DNA from: a virus
Reading direction: 5' to 3' (one strand)
IMG/VR virus record: IMGVR_UViG_3300017963_000190
Location: 124,001-188,000 of that record
Length of the DNA stretch: 64,000 nucleotides
Part shown: piece after piece, positions 43,918-52,648 of the stretch
Layout of the letters: every line of letters starts with the position of its first letter
Position numbering within the stretch: the stretch's first letter is position 1
Made by a program: the position numbers and the translations under genes
The notes under the pieces: model-generated
What the model was told of the DNA's origin: nothing
The model's database searches: none
Seen by the model: the letters and a program-made list of their open reading frames with translations, nothing else

Positions 43918-45430
43918 GTGGCCTCCTCTGCCAAATACCCACGCCCATTGTCCTGGTGCGGTCTATCTCTATTTTTCGTATCTTCCATCCGTTGGCCCGA
44001 CAGGTTCGGACACGACTTTTATACGCACCGTCCAGCTGACCTCCGCTGTCCACGTAGTCCCTGATGATTGGATTCCTTTTTCCCTTCAGCCAGCGCCTTG
44101 CTCTGCCGTATCCTTGCTCCGTCACCGTCTTCGATTTTGCCGGCGTCACAAAGTGCAAGCAGTCTACTGATGGTAAGTTTACAAGCTGGTTGAGGACTTT
44201 TCCGGCAAAAATACCCTGATACTTCCCCTGGCGCAAATCTTCGTAGATGGCCTCGCGTACGCGCTTCGGCGTTTTCCCATCTACATATGCCACATCGTAG
44301 TTGTCCTGAGACATCATCTCGTACAGCTTGCGCGCTAGTTGCCGCCTCTGTGAGATAGCGGCCACAATCCGACCATCATCGAAATCCTGTCTGAGGTATT
44401 TTTGGATGATCTCGTAGCGTTCTTCGTTCTTGACGAGCTCCGCCAGCACCACATTCCATTGGTAGTAGTCCGGGAATGGTTTTTGGTATACCCATGCTGG
44501 CGCTTCCACGCCGGTTTCGATGAACCACACTGTAGGAGGCATCTGACGTGCCTTTCCCTCCGCTACCACAGGCCCCACTGTGTCGAAGATAAGGTGGTGC
44601 CTGTGGTCAGTGCGTTCTATGGTGGCCGACAATCCCAAGAATGAAAACGGATTTATAGCTTGGACGACTTTGGAATATACCGGGGCACCGAAGTCATGTA
44701 CCTCATCTAGGAGGAGCAGCCCAAATGAATTTCTGTGCTTGCGTAACCAGCGTTTACCTCTTTCGTATTGGAAGGTTTGCACGGTGGCCACTGTGATGGG
44801 GAACCACTGCGATTTCTTTACTGCCTCGCTGATAGACCCCACCAAGCGCATTTCGTGCTCTTCTTCCAGATCATCGATGTTGGTGTGCCTGCGGATCTCT
44901 CCTATCCACTGCCCGATGCCGTCGGTTTGCTTCATCATGAGCAGCGTTGTTTGCTTCATACGAGCAAGCGCCAGAAGGCCCATCACGGTTTTTCCAGACC
45001 CTGGATCCCCTTTGATGATTCCGTATCCCTTGCGCAACCACTCATCGACGCATCGCGCCTGATCTTCGTAGCGGTGATCAGCTTTCGTTGATGGATTGAT
45101 TTGGAGGTCCACTCCGAGAGGGGAGACTGGTCGCAGGTCTCTGTAACCCCTTCTTAGTAGAGGCAGGAGTTTGGATAGATCTCCGCGAGGCAGCGATAGC
45201 CCGGGTATGCCGGAGGCAGTGAAAAACTCACGGTACGTATTGAGAGTGTGTACCTCAACTTCTTTGTCTTTGACTGGCTCCCCAAAGGAATCCAGGACAA
45301 GATCCCCCAGCTCGTCTTCCCTAGGGACGAACCGGAATTCCTTCCATTCGTAGTGCCATCTTTTGAGTAGATTATCATCGACTGCGTCGTGTGGCACGAG
45401 CAGCTTGTTGGAGAGAATACTTTTTGGCAT
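43904..45430 (-). CDS. Superfamily 2 DEAD/H-box-type helicase (508 aa)
   Basis: The N-terminal 115 residues are a specific domain. Walker A GDPGSGKT lies at 141-148, DEVH at 242-245 (LLLLDEVHDFG), LGLSATIERTD is motif III, and the C-terminal RecA-like half ends with EQGYGRARR (motif VI). It is a UvsW or RadD-like helicase likely used in recombination, branch migration or replication restart. The start at 45430 lies 14 nt from the upstream gene. Confidence 0.85.
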   Translation of the reverse strand: MPKSILSNKLLVPHDAVDDNLLKRWHYEWKEFRFVPREDELGDLVLDSFGEPVKDKEVEVHTLNTYREFFTASGIPGLSLPRGDLSKLLPLLRRGYRDLRPVSPLGVDLQINPSTKADHRYEDQARCVDEWLRKGYGIIKGDPGSGKTVMGLLALARMKQTTLLMMKQTDGIGQWIGEIRRHTNIDDLEEEHEMRLVGSISEAVKKSQWFPITVATVQTFQYERGKRWLRKHRNSFGLLLLDEVHDFGAPVYSKVVQAINPFSFLGLSATIERTDHRHHLIFDTVGPVVAEGKARQMPPTVWFIETGVEAPAWVYQKPFPDYYQWNVVLAELVKNEERYEIIQKYLRQDFDDGRIVAAISQRRQLARKLYEMMSQDNYDVAYVDGKTPKRVREAIYEDLRQGKYQGIFAGKVLNQLVNLPSVDCLHFVTPAKSKTVTEQGYGRARRWLKGKRNPIIRDYVDSGGQLDGAYKSRVRTCRANGWKIRKIEIDRTRTMGVGIWQRRPRAKK

Positions 45431-45444
45431 TGCGTAGTAATGGG

Positions 45445-46017
45445 CTAGGTAATATTCTCGATTCCAGCGTACCGGTCCATTATATACGGAATCACGCTGG
45501 GGTCAATAGATGGCGCCTCTGGATCCTGTACAATTGAATAATCTTGCTGCTTGCTCGACCACAGCATGATTTTCAGGATGGAAAACACGTCGTCTCTTGG
45601 GTTCAGGCTACAGTTGATCCTCACGATACAGAGCTTCTGTACAACAACCACGACGGCGTCCCATACTAAGATACTGTCAATCCTGCGAATGCCGCTTCGG
45701 CTGATAACGCAGAATAGGTTATTCTGCGCATAAGGAGGAGCGAGGCGGTACACGTCGTCTGGGACAGGGACCGTCCCAAATATTGGAGCAATCATCATAG
45801 CAATCGGTATGATGTGCCGCCTCTCGTATCCGACAAGAAGGTCAGTCTGCTTGGTGGGTTCCCCCACCTCGTAGATTCTCGCAGACTCCGGTAGCTTCAG
45901 CAGTCGAGGATGGCCTGCCGGTGGCGCATACTCATGATTAGTGGGCTCTTGCCGCACAGTAGCATACTGCTGCATGTCCCGTAGCATATCCTCTGGGTTT
46001 TGTGCGCCATTTGCCAT
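45445..46017 (-). CDS. Hypothetical protein in the replication operon (190 aa)
   Basis: The ATG at 46017 overlaps the upstream stop (TAATG) and has GGGAG 7 nt upstream. This start is preferred to one 16 codons earlier. The sequence has a beta-rich core (HIIPIAMMIAPIFGTVPVPD, FCVISRSGIRRIDSILVWDA) and short helices at the end. No motif is recognised. Tight coupling to neighbours makes it a real operon member. Confidence 0.6.
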   Translation of the reverse strand: MANGAQNPEDMLRDMQQYATVRQEPTNHEYAPPAGHPRLLKLPESARIYEVGEPTKQTDLLVGYERRHIIPIAMMIAPIFGTVPVPDDVYRLAPPYAQNNLFCVISRSGIRRIDSILVWDAVVVVVQKLCIVRINCSLNPRDDVFSILKIMLWSSKQQDYSIVQDPEAPSIDPSVIPYIMDRYAGIENIT

Positions 46018-46415
46018 TAGTAGTCTCCCTTGGGCTTTATCTGGATTTCTTTTACTTTGTTGCACACATTACCGTCCGCGTCCTTTAGGTCGTCATCCTC
46101 GAAGCCAAAAGAGGCGTACAGATCCGTTTGTCTTGCTCCTACAACGGACACCTCCCCATAGAACGCTGCGCTCTCATTTCCCGGTTCTAGCTCCTTTTTG
46201 ATCAGGGAGCCAGATTGTATCCCTACTACTTTAATTCTGTACTTTCCGTGCCCAGCTTCGTCTATGTCCCACGCTACGACTAGTAAGTGGTCAGGATGAC
46301 CGCTTAACAGGAACGCCTGTTTTTCCTCTGGGTCGAAGTTTATTGTGTGCGGCTCTTTTTCTCCAAACCGCACGACCACAGGATCTTTATTTTTCTTCGT
46401 TTTTCTTGGCGCCAT
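46017..46415 (-). CDS. Hypothetical protein with basic N-terminus (132 aa)
   Basis: The ATG at 46415, with AAGAAG upstream, is chosen; a frame starting further up is redundant with the preceding gene. After a basic lead (APRKTKKNK) it is beta-rich (DHLLVVAWDIDEAGHGKYRI, ESAAFYGEVSVVG). It overlaps the preceding gene by 29 nt. No family is recognised. Confidence 0.55.
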   Translation of the reverse strand: MAPRKTKKNKDPVVVRFGEKEPHTINFDPEEKQAFLLSGHPDHLLVVAWDIDEAGHGKYRIKVVGIQSGSLIKKELEPGNESAAFYGEVSVVGARQTDLYASFGFEDDDLKDADGNVCNKVKEIQIKPKGDY

Positions 46416-46878
46416 CGTTCTTCTTTTCCTGGTGCCGTTCTGCTTGCTCCAGTCTCTCCCGCTCTTTTGCAGCACGTTCTCTAAGTTCCTGCGCGAAGTT
46501 GTCTTGGACGTGCTTGTCCCACATTTGCGCGTCTACCCACGCGTACTGCTGGTCGGTATCGAAGAAGCCGTCATGCTTCATGACGTATGCACGGTATGAT
46601 TTACCGGAGTGAGAGGACTTCAAGACCAGAATCGGTTTCACGACGGCCGGTATGAGAGGCCCTTCTAAGGCGTCTGTTACTCCAACCTCGAAGTAGAAGT
46701 TGGGGAAGTTTCGTAGGTCTATGTTGAACTCCCGTTTGAAATCCTCTGGGGTAGCTTCGTCGGTGCGAAAGAACCTTTGAACCGCCTCAGCTACTTTCTC
46801 CGGGCTTGACAGCCTCATAAAGAAAATCCAATTTGGCAGGATATCATCTAATGTATCAGGCATCTGTTTCGTTCCCAT
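46387..46878 (-). CDS. Hypothetical protein with highly charged C-terminus (163 aa)
   Basis: It starts at the ATG at 46878, 1 nt after the upstream stop. A beta-rich core (NFYFEVGVTDALEGPLIPAV, KPILVLKSSHSGKS) is followed by a long helix that becomes very charged (RERAAKERERLEQAERHQ). No motif is seen. Location between the ribonucleotide reductase module and the SF2 helicase gives no firm function. Confidence 0.55.
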   Translation of the reverse strand: MGTKQMPDTLDDILPNWIFFMRLSSPEKVAEAVQRFFRTDEATPEDFKREFNIDLRNFPNFYFEVGVTDALEGPLIPAVVKPILVLKSSHSGKSYRAYVMKHDGFFDTDQQYAWVDAQMWDKHVQDNFAQELRERAAKERERLEQAERHQEKKNDGAKKNEEK

Positions 46879-46879
46879 G

Positions 46880-47845
46880 CTATACCTTTCCTGGAGGAGG
46901 TACTAGCTCTATGTTTTCTGGCATCTCGTCTTCTGGTATAGACCTCCCATCTACTACATCCTCAAATTTACTTACGTCTTCTCCGCGCTCTTTCGCCTCA
47001 GCGATCATATCCTTCATCTGCTGCTCGGTGAGTATTTCTGGGTAACCTTCAAAGTCCCCCTCTTCATTGGATCCCTCAGACACGCGTTCTCCGACTCCGT
47101 CCAGTGTGAGCGGCTCCACGTGTTTACCCTCTTCCAAATTTATGGCTTCACCATTCATTATGGCTTCTAGGTGCAGCTCAGCTAGCTGCATGTCCATTAC
47201 GGAGTCCGGTTTGTCCACGAATACCATGACAATAGCATCCACTATTTCCACTTCGTAAGGAGGATCCTCTTTGTCAAAATCCACGTATAGCATCAACGTT
47301 ACCGAGTACCTACCCTCTGGCCATCGGTCGATGTGTAGATTCTCTAGCAGACTGCTGTCTGCTAAGAAATTCGGGCATGCGAATGCCGGCGTAAAGTGCG
47401 GCCCGTCTACCACCTCCCATGTATTGGGTTTGTCAAATGGAACGTCTGGAAGCTCATCCACGTTTTTTGGGAACTTGTCTATACCAACACTTACTGTAAA
47501 GAAGTGTGAGTATATGGAGTCCAGGGTCCTATGGTCCGCATCCACAAACCCAAAGATAGTGAGCCCCTTTTTAGCTATTTCTTCCGAGGGGAGCTCTGGG
47601 TCTGCACCTGTTTTCGTTACGTGTGAGATTCGCTTTGAGATAGAGTTCCCGGTGATCTCCCCATCGCTTGTCTCTTCAATGGTGAGTATGTCTCCTACCA
47701 CGATCGGGTTACGTGGGTTGCTCACCATCAGGTCGAATGTTTTCAGTCCCTCTTCTACGAGCCTGAACTCTTCTGCGTCGCACGTGATCCGCAGCTGCTG
47801 CGGTATTCTATGTACCTGCTTTTTATTTTTGGTTCCTTCTGTCAT
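46880..47845 (-). CDS. Hypothetical protein with ASCH/DUF3850-like N-terminus (321 aa)
   Basis: The ATG at 47845 has GAGG 8 nt upstream. The first 70 residues (PQQLRITCDAEEFRLVEEGL, then KTFDLMVSNP and VVGDILTIEET) follow the pattern of DUF3850, a member of the ASCH fold that often binds RNA or modified nucleotides. The remainder is an uncharacterised beta-rich domain with a long acidic C-terminal tail (VSEGSNEEGDFEGYPEIL). It overlaps neither neighbour by more than the ribonucleotide reductase stop region. The assignment is by pattern only. Confidence 0.5.
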   Translation of the reverse strand: MTEGTKNKKQVHRIPQQLRITCDAEEFRLVEEGLKTFDLMVSNPRNPIVVGDILTIEETSDGEITGNSISKRISHVTKTGADPELPSEEIAKKGLTIFGFVDADHRTLDSIYSHFFTVSVGIDKFPKNVDELPDVPFDKPNTWEVVDGPHFTPAFACPNFLADSSLLENLHIDRWPEGRYSVTLMLYVDFDKEDPPYEVEIVDAIVMVFVDKPDSVMDMQLAELHLEAIMNGEAINLEEGKHVEPLTLDGVGERVSEGSNEEGDFEGYPEILTEQQMKDMIAEAKERGEDVSKFEDVVDGRSIPEDEMPENIELVPPPGKV

Positions 47846-47855
47846 TGGTTGGCCC

Positions 47856-50582
47856 TCAGCAGCTAGTGTACCCGCATGATTCACACCACGGGCATTTTCC
47901 TGGTATTTGCACGTAAGCAGCTATACCACAGTCTGGGCAAATGTCTGGGTGGGCGCCTACTATGCTGTCTGTGTTCTCAGAGCTGTCAAACGCGCTTGTG
48001 CTTCCTTTACTCTTCACTATAGTGCTGATTTCTGGACCGGTCTCGTCTTTACCAGTTATCTCTTGGATGAAGTCTTCGAGTCGATCCTCTCCAAGGGGTA
48101 TATTTGACAGCGGGAAATTCCCGGACAAGTAGTCGTGGATGATCTGCGCTATTCCGTCTGGAAGGGATATCACCTGGTTCGTGCCGAATCCTACAGACCC
48201 CTTTCCCGGAATCTTGTGTAGTTGGTCTCTGATAATCTCCAGTCTTGTTTCCTGGGAGATGTATTCCCCGTTTGGCCAGCGTAGGATGGCAGACACGAGC
48301 CTTCCTAATGCTTGTACGTCTGCGGATACATCTCCTTTGCCGCTGACGAGGAACATGTCGTACGGGTCACCGCTTTTTGGATGCATGCGTATAGTTCCAT
48401 GTACCCTCCCCACCGGGGTGTCCTTGCTGTGGGTAACGCTCAAACCAAAGTCGATTTTGGGTCGTAGATCCCCAATGCTTGGATTTTTGTACTCGTCCAC
48501 TACCTGCACCGGTATGTACCCGTCATCCCCCTCGGTTTCCTCAGTCTCCGCTGACTTATAGTAGAGAACTTGCCTGTCCCGCGACTCGTCTCGATACACC
48601 GTTCCACCTTTGCACCCGAGCTCGTACATTAGCATGTAGGCCGATGCTACATCTTGTTTGGTAGCTGAGTTGGGGAGGTTGACCGTCTTAGAGATGGATG
48701 CGTCCACCCATTTTTGCGCGGTAGCTTGTGTTCTTACATGCTCTTCAGGAGTGATGTCTTTAGTGGTCACAAAATAGTCTGGAGAGTTGTCGCCGAATTG
48801 CTGGCGTATCTCTCCAAGCACACTGGCCTCTTCGTTTGCAGATCCTATACGGCTCCTGGCGATCCATGAGGGAAGGAAGTAAGGCTCGATTCCTGTAGTG
48901 GTGTTGAGCATCGTTCCCACAGATCCTGTAGGTGCCACAGTATTGAGTGTGACGTTTCTGACTCCATGCTGACGGATGTCAGTTACGAGATTGTGGTCCT
49001 CTTGTAGAGTTTGTATGAAACCGGAGCTGACAAATTTTCCTGCATCGAATTTAGGGAAAGGCCCGCGTTCCATCGCGAGCTCACAGGAGGCACGGTAGCT
49101 TTCTGTAGCTAGCAGGCGGAACAGCCAGTCGGTGAATACGAGCGCTTGCTCGGATCCGTATCGTAGCCCTAGTCGTATGAGCATCTCTCCGTAGCCAAGG
49201 ATACCTAGTCCTACTCGCCTCTCTGATTTTTGCTGCGCCTCGATCTTCGGGTCGTGGTACACGTTAAGATCGGTGACGTTGTCTAGGAAGCGTACTCCCA
49301 TGTGAACCGCACGTATGAAGTCTTCCGACTGGAACGATTCCATCGCCTCTGCGGCGGCAACTTCTTGTGGGGGTAACTTACCAAGATGCACGAACTGCGA
49401 AAGGTTGAGGTGAGCTAGATTGCAGATACCATATGGGGGCAAGAATTGCTCGCCACATGGATTTGTGCAGGTAAGTCTATTATAGTAATAAGAGTTGGAC
49501 AGTTTGTTAGCACGCTCCAGAAAGAGGATCCCTGGTTCGCCACTTTCCCATGCGTGGTCGATGACAAGCTGCCATAGCTCCTTTGCCTTCATGGTTTGGA
49601 ACACTTTTATTGGACGTTCCTGCTGCCGCCATTTGTCGATGTTCCCATCCCATTCTTTATCATAGGACGGGTGTGTGATGTCGGGGAATACCAACTGCCA
49701 ATCATCGTCATTCTTTACGGCATTCATGAAATCATCGGATATCAGCACCGAGACATTTGAGTTTTCTAGGAGTCCTTTGTTGCGCGATATCGTCTGTCCC
49801 CCTGCTCTGAACTCCATCCGTTGCGCTTTCGCGGTGACGAACTCGATGATGTCTGGGTGCCAAATCCATAGGCCCTGAAGAGACGCCCCTCTCCTGGATC
49901 CCCCTTGTTCCACGGCCCCGGTTATTTGTGAGTATTGTTCCATCCAACTGACGGCGCCGCTTGATCGCCCATTCACCTTCCGCACCACCTCGCCGCGGGG
50001 TCTGTGTGTACTGTTATCCCATCCAATCCCACCACCTAGGCTGAATGTGTCGAATAACTGCTCCCAGTGCTTTGCTATCCCTTTTCTGGAATCGTGGGGA
50101 GCTGGAAACACGTAGCAGTTGAAAAAAGTGAGCGTTCGATCCTTACAGCCAAGACCGGCCAGGATTCTCCCTGCTGGGATGAATCTTCGCTCTACCATCG
50201 CTTTGAATACCTCGTCCCTAAACGCTGTATTCTGCGGCTCGTCCGCTATGATTCCGTTGGATACCCGACGGCAAACATCCTCGTAAGTTTTTTCTAGCAG
50301 CACTTCGATCTTGTCTCGTGGAACTGCTTTCGCCACCTCCCACTCATCTTCGTTTTTGTCGCGATCCACCAAGGCCACATCATACCGCCTATCTCCCGAC
50401 TCGCTCTCCACTATTCTCAGCACGCGCCCCAACTCCCTGGACTCGATTTTCTCGCCGTCTTTCTCGAACACCCGCTGCAGCGCAACAATCACATCGTCCC
50501 CATCCTGCACTTTAGTGGTAGCATCCTTACGCGCGTAGCGATCTGCTAGGATTCGATCTTGATAAGCACCCGATTGAGACAT
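47856..50582 (-). CDS. nrdJ: Ribonucleotide reductase, adenosylcobalamin-dependent class II (908 aa)
   Basis: The ATG at 50582 has GAGGAGG upstream. The catalytic core shows FFNCYV (C156), SLGGGIGWDNS, the NPCGE motif (N374, C376, E378) and GICNLAHLNLS (C387). C376 would be the thiyl-radical Cys and C156/C387 the redox pair, by family knowledge. The last 25 residues hold four Cys (CPDC, CPWCESCGYTSC), a zinc or redox tail. The absence of a small radical subunit nearby fits class II. It makes deoxynucleotides for phage DNA. A phage-promoter-like motif and a leader hairpin lie upstream. Confidence 0.85.
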   Translation of the reverse strand: MSQSGAYQDRILADRYARKDATTKVQDGDDVIVALQRVFEKDGEKIESRELGRVLRIVESESGDRRYDVALVDRDKNEDEWEVAKAVPRDKIEVLLEKTYEDVCRRVSNGIIADEPQNTAFRDEVFKAMVERRFIPAGRILAGLGCKDRTLTFFNCYVFPAPHDSRKGIAKHWEQLFDTFSLGGGIGWDNSTHRPRGEVVRKVNGRSSGAVSWMEQYSQITGAVEQGGSRRGASLQGLWIWHPDIIEFVTAKAQRMEFRAGGQTISRNKGLLENSNVSVLISDDFMNAVKNDDDWQLVFPDITHPSYDKEWDGNIDKWRQQERPIKVFQTMKAKELWQLVIDHAWESGEPGILFLERANKLSNSYYYNRLTCTNPCGEQFLPPYGICNLAHLNLSQFVHLGKLPPQEVAAAEAMESFQSEDFIRAVHMGVRFLDNVTDLNVYHDPKIEAQQKSERRVGLGILGYGEMLIRLGLRYGSEQALVFTDWLFRLLATESYRASCELAMERGPFPKFDAGKFVSSGFIQTLQEDHNLVTDIRQHGVRNVTLNTVAPTGSVGTMLNTTTGIEPYFLPSWIARSRIGSANEEASVLGEIRQQFGDNSPDYFVTTKDITPEEHVRTQATAQKWVDASISKTVNLPNSATKQDVASAYMLMYELGCKGGTVYRDESRDRQVLYYKSAETEETEGDDGYIPVQVVDEYKNPSIGDLRPKIDFGLSVTHSKDTPVGRVHGTIRMHPKSGDPYDMFLVSGKGDVSADVQALGRLVSAILRWPNGEYISQETRLEIIRDQLHKIPGKGSVGFGTNQVISLPDGIAQIIHDYLSGNFPLSNIPLGEDRLEDFIQEITGKDETGPEISTIVKSKGSTSAFDSSENTDSIVGAHPDICPDCGIAAYVQIPGKCPWCESCGYTSC

Positions 50583-50672
50583 GGGCCTCCTCGATTTATC
50601 GGCAGGAACTCGTAGCTGGGTATAAATGCGCTAAGGTTCCAAAACCGTTGATGTTTGCCGTAAGTTAGGGCA

Positions 50673-50689
50673 CGAGGCCACCCGCCTCG
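50673..50689. repeat. Leader hairpin upstream of the ribonucleotide reductase gene
   Basis: CGAGGC (50673-50678) pairs with GCCTCG (50684-50689) around a 5-nt loop. On the minus strand it follows the promoter-like motif by a few bases, so it would be near the 5' end of the nrdJ transcript. A cobalamin riboswitch was looked for but its conserved boxes are not present in the short gap. Confidence 0.4.
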
Positions 50690-50696
50690 ACCCCTT

Positions 50697-50713
50697 CCTA
50701 TTACTTTACAAGA
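50697..50713 (-). promoter_or_regulatory. Strong copy of the phage promoter-like motif upstream of nrdJ
   Basis: The minus strand reads TCTTGTAAAGTAATAGG, differing at one position from the plus-strand site at 58591. It lies 115 nt upstream of the reductase start in the gap after the Zn-ribbon gene. Confidence 0.6.
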
Positions 50714-50738
50714 TGTGCAGGAAATTTGGTGGGGTAGG

Positions 50739-50921
50739 CTACTGGCGTGCGCCGCAGTTTGGGCAGACGTCTACGTCGTGCCCGGGGTGCTTGACAGACC
50801 CGGTTCTAAACATGCGACGATTCATCGGCTGCCTGCAGTCTGGGCAGCTCGTTGAGCTTTCCTTTGTTGTGGCCGTCGACCCTTCGCGATCGTCATGCTT
50901 ATTTGGGTTTCTTCTTTTCAT
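50739..50921 (-). CDS. Small zinc-ribbon protein (60 aa)
   Basis: After a charged lead (residues 1-24), a CPDC pair (26-29) and a CPNCG pair near the C-terminus, with basic residues between (MNRRMFRT), make a four-Cys ribbon of the kind found in transcription-related or DNA-binding small proteins. The ATG at 50921 lies inside the end of the upstream gene, with GGAG about 10 nt before it. The role is unknown. Confidence 0.55.
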   Translation of the reverse strand: MKRRNPNKHDDREGSTATTKESSTSCPDCRQPMNRRMFRTGSVKHPGHDVDVCPNCGARQ

Positions 50922-51414
50922 TCTTTTTGGACTCCTTAGCAGGCGGCTCGGTTAGCAAGTCCATCAGCTTGTCCGCAGGTAGGTAGAGTGCCAGCTCCGT
51001 TCCCACGGGCCCCTTCGTGGGTTTGGTTTGACAGTCCAGCCGGATGAGCTTGTCTTTTTTGCGTGCGTTGGCAACGCGGATTACCTCGATACCCTGGGCA
51101 GGCGCAGCAGGTTCGGGTACCTCTTTGAGGGCTTGTTTGAGCTCCTGCGCTTCTTTTCGAGCATCAGTAAGCTGCGCTTTCAGGGCCTCGTTGTCCGCCG
51201 AAAGGTCGGACTGGCCCGTTTGGAGCTCGTTGATCCGGTCCCTTTGTTTTTGGACCTCTTGCTGCAGCGCAGCTACCTCAGGCGACTGCTCCGTTGTTTG
51301 CGGTGCTTGCTGTACTGGTGCTGGTTGATACACGTCGGTATGTTTCGCGCGGTCTGGGTGAAGCCGTGACATATCTCCGCGTTTTAGCCGCTGCATTCCT
51401 TTGTGCCCTTCCAT
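50899..51414 (-). CDS. Hypothetical coiled-coil protein with basic C-terminus (171 aa)
   Basis: The middle (residues 45-95, VAALQQEVQKQRDRINELQT and following) is a clear heptad coiled coil. The C-terminal third is beta-like (TELALYLPADKLMDLLTEP) and ends in a Lys-rich tail. It overlaps the Zn-ribbon gene start by 23 nt. No function is evident. It is encoded right after the RuvC-like resolvase. Confidence 0.55.
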   Translation of the reverse strand: MEGHKGMQRLKRGDMSRLHPDRAKHTDVYQPAPVQQAPQTTEQSPEVAALQQEVQKQRDRINELQTGQSDLSADNEALKAQLTDARKEAQELKQALKEVPEPAAPAQGIEVIRVANARKKDKLIRLDCQTKPTKGPVGTELALYLPADKLMDLLTEPPAKESKKNEKKKPK

Positions 51415-51431
51415 TTGGTTTCTCCTCGTTT

Positions 51432-51968
51432 TTAGGCTCTGTAGTGGGCCAGCTTGTGGTCGTGCGCATACTTGGCAACGTTGGCCGCGTCTACTTCATG
51501 TTCTGTTGGTAAGTCGACCCATTCTTCGTAGGTCCATATGTTGTATTTCTTTTTGACGGCGCCTTTGACGGTTCGTGTAGACAGCTGCACGTCGAAGTTT
51601 TTTGCTATCCACTTCTTGTGCTCTGAGGCGGTAACGAGTTCACAGGGGATCCGGTGGTGGCGACAGATCATCCGAGCCTGCCCAATCATCAGATTGACGA
51701 GCTCCATGTTCTTTACGGATCCCTTTCCAGGCCGTTGGTGGAAGCGTTCGATGCAACAGAGGTCTGGTTCCGTAAACCTCACCACGCGCTCGAAAAACGC
51801 TGCGGTGTGATCCAGTCTCGCAATCTCCTCTGCCCCTTCAATAACCCCATGATCTTCAAGACCTAGGTCTCCATAGATGGCCCAAGCAAAGTTTACCTTC
51901 CCTGGATCACAGCCCATGACCCTGAAATCTTGGTTGTACTCTGGATCTTCACTGGGGCGTAGTAGCAT
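51432..51968 (-). CDS. RuvC-like Holliday junction resolvase (178 aa)
   Basis: RuvC-type catalytic layout: GCDPGKVNFAWAI (D21), CIERFHQRPGKGS (E74) and EHEVDAANVAKYA (D160). GQARMICRHHRI is the helix between motifs II and III. The start is uncertain: I use the ATG at 51968. A TTG at 52004 overlapping the upstream stop would add 12 residues. Neither has a strong ribosome site. It resolves branched DNA before packaging. It is the first gene of the DNA-metabolism block in transcription order. Confidence 0.75.
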   Translation of the reverse strand: MLLRPSEDPEYNQDFRVMGCDPGKVNFAWAIYGDLGLEDHGVIEGAEEIARLDHTAAFFERVVRFTEPDLCCIERFHQRPGKGSVKNMELVNLMIGQARMICRHHRIPCELVTASEHKKWIAKNFDVQLSTRTVKGAVKKKYNIWTYEEWVDLPTEHEVDAANVAKYAHDHKLAHYRA

Positions 51969-52000
51969 AATGCAAAGGGTACTGCATGTAACGCTCGGCG

Positions 52001-52621
52001 TCAATAGGTGATGATGGCGGGTGGGTTGAGGGGAGTACCTATAGAAAGCGTGTGCCGCTTGTGCGCGTCGAATCTGCCGTAGAGTTCTTTGAGTGCCAGG
52101 ATAGAGGTGGGGAGGTCTGCAGCAACGACTACAACGCCATTGACTATGTCTGGGTTTGGGTGTGCCGCCCCTACTAGAATGTGAGCGTTGAAGTCGATTT
52201 GAAAATTTCCTATGAACGCGATAAGTGTAGGTAGGTCAATCGGATCCGCGGTCGTCATAAGGTTCGCGGTATCTTGGGCACTGTGGACGGCCACACTCAG
52301 CAGGTGATCGTTGAAAATTGTTTTTAGGTCAGATGCTGTCCTAAGCGCAGACGGGAGGTCGAATGCCCCGAACTCTGGGGGTATGTTGCCCTCGTCATTC
52401 ACGACGTGGCAGATGGTTAGGGGGCGTACAGTCAGTTGCCCTTTTTGCACATACGAGGCCAAATTCTGTTTTGCCCCTGGGGGCCAGTTTTTGAGCTCGT
52501 TCTGCAGGATTGTTGTCCACGCTTCAGGCTGCAGTTTTATGTATAATGGGCGACCCTGCGCACCAAGATAGCTTGTGGAGAATGAAATGAGGCTGTTGCC
52601 GACGTTTTGTATTTGAAGCAT
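52001..52621 (-). CDS. Virion-type protein with internal His repeats, copy 1 (206 aa)
   Basis: It is a close paralogue of the adjacent 207-aa protein (shared IGAQGRPLYIKL-like N-terminal region, VVNDEG then PFGAFDLPSAL-like centre). The second half contains two tandem units of about 45 residues, each with H-x5-H-x3-D-x2-N-x8-DLPT. The conserved His/Asp/Asn may bind metal or pack a helix repeat. The start at 52621 has AAGGA 9 nt upstream. The function is unknown; the neck gene next to it hints at a virion role. Confidence 0.6.
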   Translation of the reverse strand: MLQIQNVGNSLISFSTSYLGAQGRPLYIKLQPEAWTTILQNELKNWPPGAKQNLASYVQKGQLTVRPLTICHVVNDEGNIPPEFGAFDLPSALRTASDLKTIFNDHLLSVAVHSAQDTANLMTTADPIDLPTLIAFIGNFQIDFNAHILVGAAHPNPDIVNGVVVVAADLPTSILALKELYGRFDAHKRHTLSIGTPLNPPAIITY

Positions 52622-52648
52622 CGTTGTGATTCCTTATCCGAGCGTTTC

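Noticed and set aside
11163-44180. TTACAAG strings at about 11163 and 44168 as further promoter motifs
   Set aside because: They lie inside genes and lack the leading TCT/AAA context of the intergenic copies.
50583-50738. Cobalamin riboswitch before the class II reductase
   Set aside because: The gap is short and lacks the conserved B12-box and pairing regions; only a small hairpin is present.
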